Made by a program: the position numbers and the translations under genes. Shown piece after piece: positions 5,437 through 6,454 of a stretch of DNA of 6,454 nucleotides. The notes beneath the pieces are model-generated. The model saw only the letters and a list, made by a program, of their open reading frames with translations. It did no database searches and was not told the origin of the DNA. How positions within the stretch are numbered: the first letter of the stretch is position 1; each line of letters opens with the position of its first letter. Origin of the DNA: Alphaproteobacteria bacterium (lineage in GTDB: Bacteria; Pseudomonadota; Alphaproteobacteria; Sphingomonadales; Rhodothalassiaceae); the NCBI GenBank assembly GCA_003694205.1, contig RFKS01000010.1, forward strand, positions 1-6,454. Direction: 5' to 3'.

Positions 5437-6035
5437 ATAACAAATTGCGTGTTCAGTGCAGATCGATCGGCCGCCGGCGCGAGGGTAGCGTGCTGGTCGA
5501 GACCGCACTCGTGCTGCCGGTCCTCATCCTGCTTCTTGCCGGCGCCTACGAACTCGGCAACTTCATGCTGGCAAACCAAAAGGTGTCGGGATTGTCCTCG
5601 GCGATGGCCGACCTCATTGCACAGACCGAGGATGACGTTGCCGAGAGCGAGATCAACGATATTTTCGGTGCCATTGCCTATATTTCGGAGCCATTTAACG
5701 TGGTTACTGGCGGGCGGGTGATCATCAGCGCCATCCGGGGCGACAGTACGGATGGCAACACGGTGTTGTGGCAGCGCTGCCGCGGCGCTCTGGCAGCTGC
5801 CAGCCGGGTCGGCTCCACGGGCGCGACCGATGTCACGCTGCCAGCCGACATCGAGCTGGGGGACGGCGAGACGGCCGTCTTGGCGGAGGTCTATTTCAGC
5901 TACAGCCCGCGTTTGTTCATCGGCTTCTTTCCCGCACAGCAACTCCGCTCGGAGGCAATCTATCGCCCGCGTTTCGGCGCGCTTGCCGCAATCGTCGACG
6001 ATGGCGCAACGCCAAGCACCTGCGGCGGTGGCTGA
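5427..6035 (+). CDS. TadE/TadF-like pseudopilin
   Basis: This 202-residue protein is a second TadE-family protein, probably filling the TadF role beside TadE and TadG. A basic stretch (RRREG, 16-20) leads to Gly20, then SVLVET with Glu25 at the fifth position after the Gly, then the hydrophobic segment ALVLPVLILLLAGAYELGN. QKVSGLSSAMADLIAQ follows as the conserved helix. The remainder is a predicted extracytoplasmic domain of mixed strand and helix, with Cys118 and Cys199 possibly paired. It ends in a short STCGGG tail. ATG 5427 overlaps the end of tadE by 10 bases, and a purine-rich AAGGACGGGG lies about 10 bases upstream. TadE against TadF naming cannot be settled from sequence alone, so no symbol is given. 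Confidence 0.9.
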   Translation: MHVNNKLRVQCRSIGRRREGSVLVETALVLPVLILLLAGAYELGNFMLANQKVSGLSSAMADLIAQTEDDVAESEINDIFGAIAYISEPFNVVTGGRVIISAIRGDSTDGNTVLWQRCRGALAAASRVGSTGATDVTLPADIELGDGETAVLAEVYFSYSPRLFIGFFPAQQLRSEAIYRPRFGALAAIVDDGATPSTCGGG

Positions 6036-6152
6036 GTTCGCACGTGGGCGAGCACGTATTCGCACTGCTGTCTGATCACCATGCCTCGGTCCGGGTTGGA
6101 TCTGGCGCGGGAGCCTGCAAGGGATGTGGCGCCATCATAATATCAGGTTGAA

Positions 6153-6168
6153 CATAATATACATTATG
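6153..6168. repeat. AT-rich inverted repeat upstream of the MFS gene
   Basis: CATAAT (6153-6158) and ATTATG (6163-6168) are exact reverse complements around ATAC, in the most AT-rich part of the gap. This is the shape of a small regulator-binding site, or part of a promoter. No well-placed -35/-10 pair could be matched to it, so its function is open. Confidence 0.35.
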
Positions 6169-6245
6169 CGCTTTTGCGATATCCATCCAGCATTGCCATT
6201 CTCCCTCTTCTGAACGGGCCCCGACCGGCTGTTGGAAATATCGGT

Positions 6246-6338
6246 ATGAAATTGGCGTTGGTCGCGTATGCTTGCGATCTTGTCAGCCCCGGTCGCGCGG
6301 TGTCAGGCTGCGGCGCCGACGTTCCCAAGCCGAAATAA
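6246..6338 (+). CDS. Possible 30-residue small ORF just upstream of the MFS gene
   Basis: ATG 6246 opens a frame of 30 codons that ends at TAA 6336-6338, 8 bases before the MFS start. It begins MKLALVAYACDLVSPGR. A weak GGA (6234-6236) lies 9 bases upstream. It could be a leader peptide affecting transporter translation. The start also faintly recalls the LVAYAC-type N-terminus of some glycosyltransferases, so a gene remnant is another reading. A chance ORF is at least as likely. Confidence 0.2.
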   Translation: MKLALVAYACDLVSPGRAVSGCGADVPKPK

Positions 6339-6346
6339 CCACCAGC

Positions 6347-6454
6347 GTGACAGAGCAATCTCGAAACCCATCCTTCCGGCGCCTGCCGGGTGCGGTCTGG
6401 GCACTGGGGTTCGTGAGCCTGTTCATGGACATGTCGTCCGAGATGATCCACGCC
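6347..6454 (+). CDS. MFS transporter, N-terminal part (partial)
   Basis: The frame from GTG 6347 is open to the window edge and gives 36 residues. After a short basic, cytoplasmic start it reads WALGFVSLFMDMSSEMIHA, a familiar opening of the first membrane helix and loop in a group of bacterial major facilitator superfamily transporters. The rest, normally about 400 residues in total, lies outside the window, so the substrate cannot be assigned. No clear Shine-Dalgarno precedes GTG 6347. The frame is open further upstream, but without a better start codon, and protein similarity begins close to this GTG. Confidence 0.78.
   Translation, partial: MTEQSRNPSFRRLPGAVWALGFVSLFMDMSSEMIHA

Larger units (their letters stand above)
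6036..6346. other. Intergenic region without a convincing gene
   Basis: About 311 bases lie between the pseudopilin gene and the MFS transporter. They hold a TGGCGC/GCGCCA inverted repeat (6103-6108 and 6129-6134, 20-base gap) that might end the tad transcript but lacks a T-run, an AT-rich patch at about 6134-6170, and a possible 30-codon ORF at 6246-6338. A reverse-strand open frame runs through the region but reads antisense into the MFS gene and shows no family pattern. No tRNA or known structured RNA is apparent. Confidence 0.5.

Noticed and set aside
5991..6002. 12-bp perfect palindrome ATCGTCGACGAT
   Set aside because: It lies within the coding end of the TadF-like gene and encodes ordinary residues (IVDD); no link to a terminator or site could be made.
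6164..6451. Reverse-strand open frame of 95 codons at the right end
   Set aside because: It runs antisense through the recognisable start of the MFS transporter and has no recognisable domain.
1..6454. CRISPR arrays, tRNA or rRNA genes, insertion sequences
   Set aside because: No regularly spaced repeats, cloverleaf-like segment, transposase gene or terminal inverted repeats were seen.

Overview
The window looks like a chromosomal segment of a GC-rich alphaproteobacterium. This is inferred from the high GC content of most genes, a retropepsin-like protease of the TIGR02281 type (mostly known from alphaproteobacteria), a PhnP-like metallo-beta-lactamase-fold hydrolase directly upstream of it, and a TadE/TadG set of Flp-pilus genes. 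Genus cannot be read from the sequence.

Layout. Bases 1-39 hold the last codons of an upstream gene. Bases 40-221 hold a strong sigma70-like promoter (97-125) with a perfect 10-bp inverted repeat placed at the predicted transcription start (129-165). From there four genes run on the plus strand: a two-gene cassette (222-854, ribbon-helix-helix protein with an extra C-terminal domain; 874-1440, HhH-GPD DNA-glycosylase-like protein), then the MBL-fold hydrolase (1437-2192) joined by an ATGA overlap, then the membrane-anchored retropepsin-like protease (2232-2966). The cassette is visibly poorer in GC than the MBL gene: hand counts gave about 55% for bases 901-1140 against about 70% for bases 1561-1680 plus 1981-2040. 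It may be acquired DNA plugged in front of two resident genes.

The minus-strand gene 2976-4631 is a large TadG-like protein with a von Willebrand factor A domain. It ends 9 bp from the protease gene, tail to tail. It diverges from a plus-strand pair, TadE (4822-5436) and a second TadE/TadF-like pseudopilin (5427-6035), across a 190-bp AT-rich intergenic region containing three 8-bp palindromes. The three Tad-type proteins probably act together in the cell envelope as minor components of a Flp/tight-adherence pilus; the ATPase, secretin and major pilin genes are not in the window. Bases 6036-6346 contain no convincing gene, only an AT-rich inverted repeat and a possible 30-codon ORF. Bases 6347-6454 are the start of an MFS transporter cut by the window edge.

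The best candidate for something little described is the 222-1440 cassette: its own promoter and operator-like palindrome, a small DNA-binding protein with a possible second nucleic-acid-binding barrel, and a compact HhH-GPD protein that keeps the catalytic-position Asp but lacks the Lys of bifunctional glycosylases. A DNA-modification, defence or toxin-antitoxin role is inference only.
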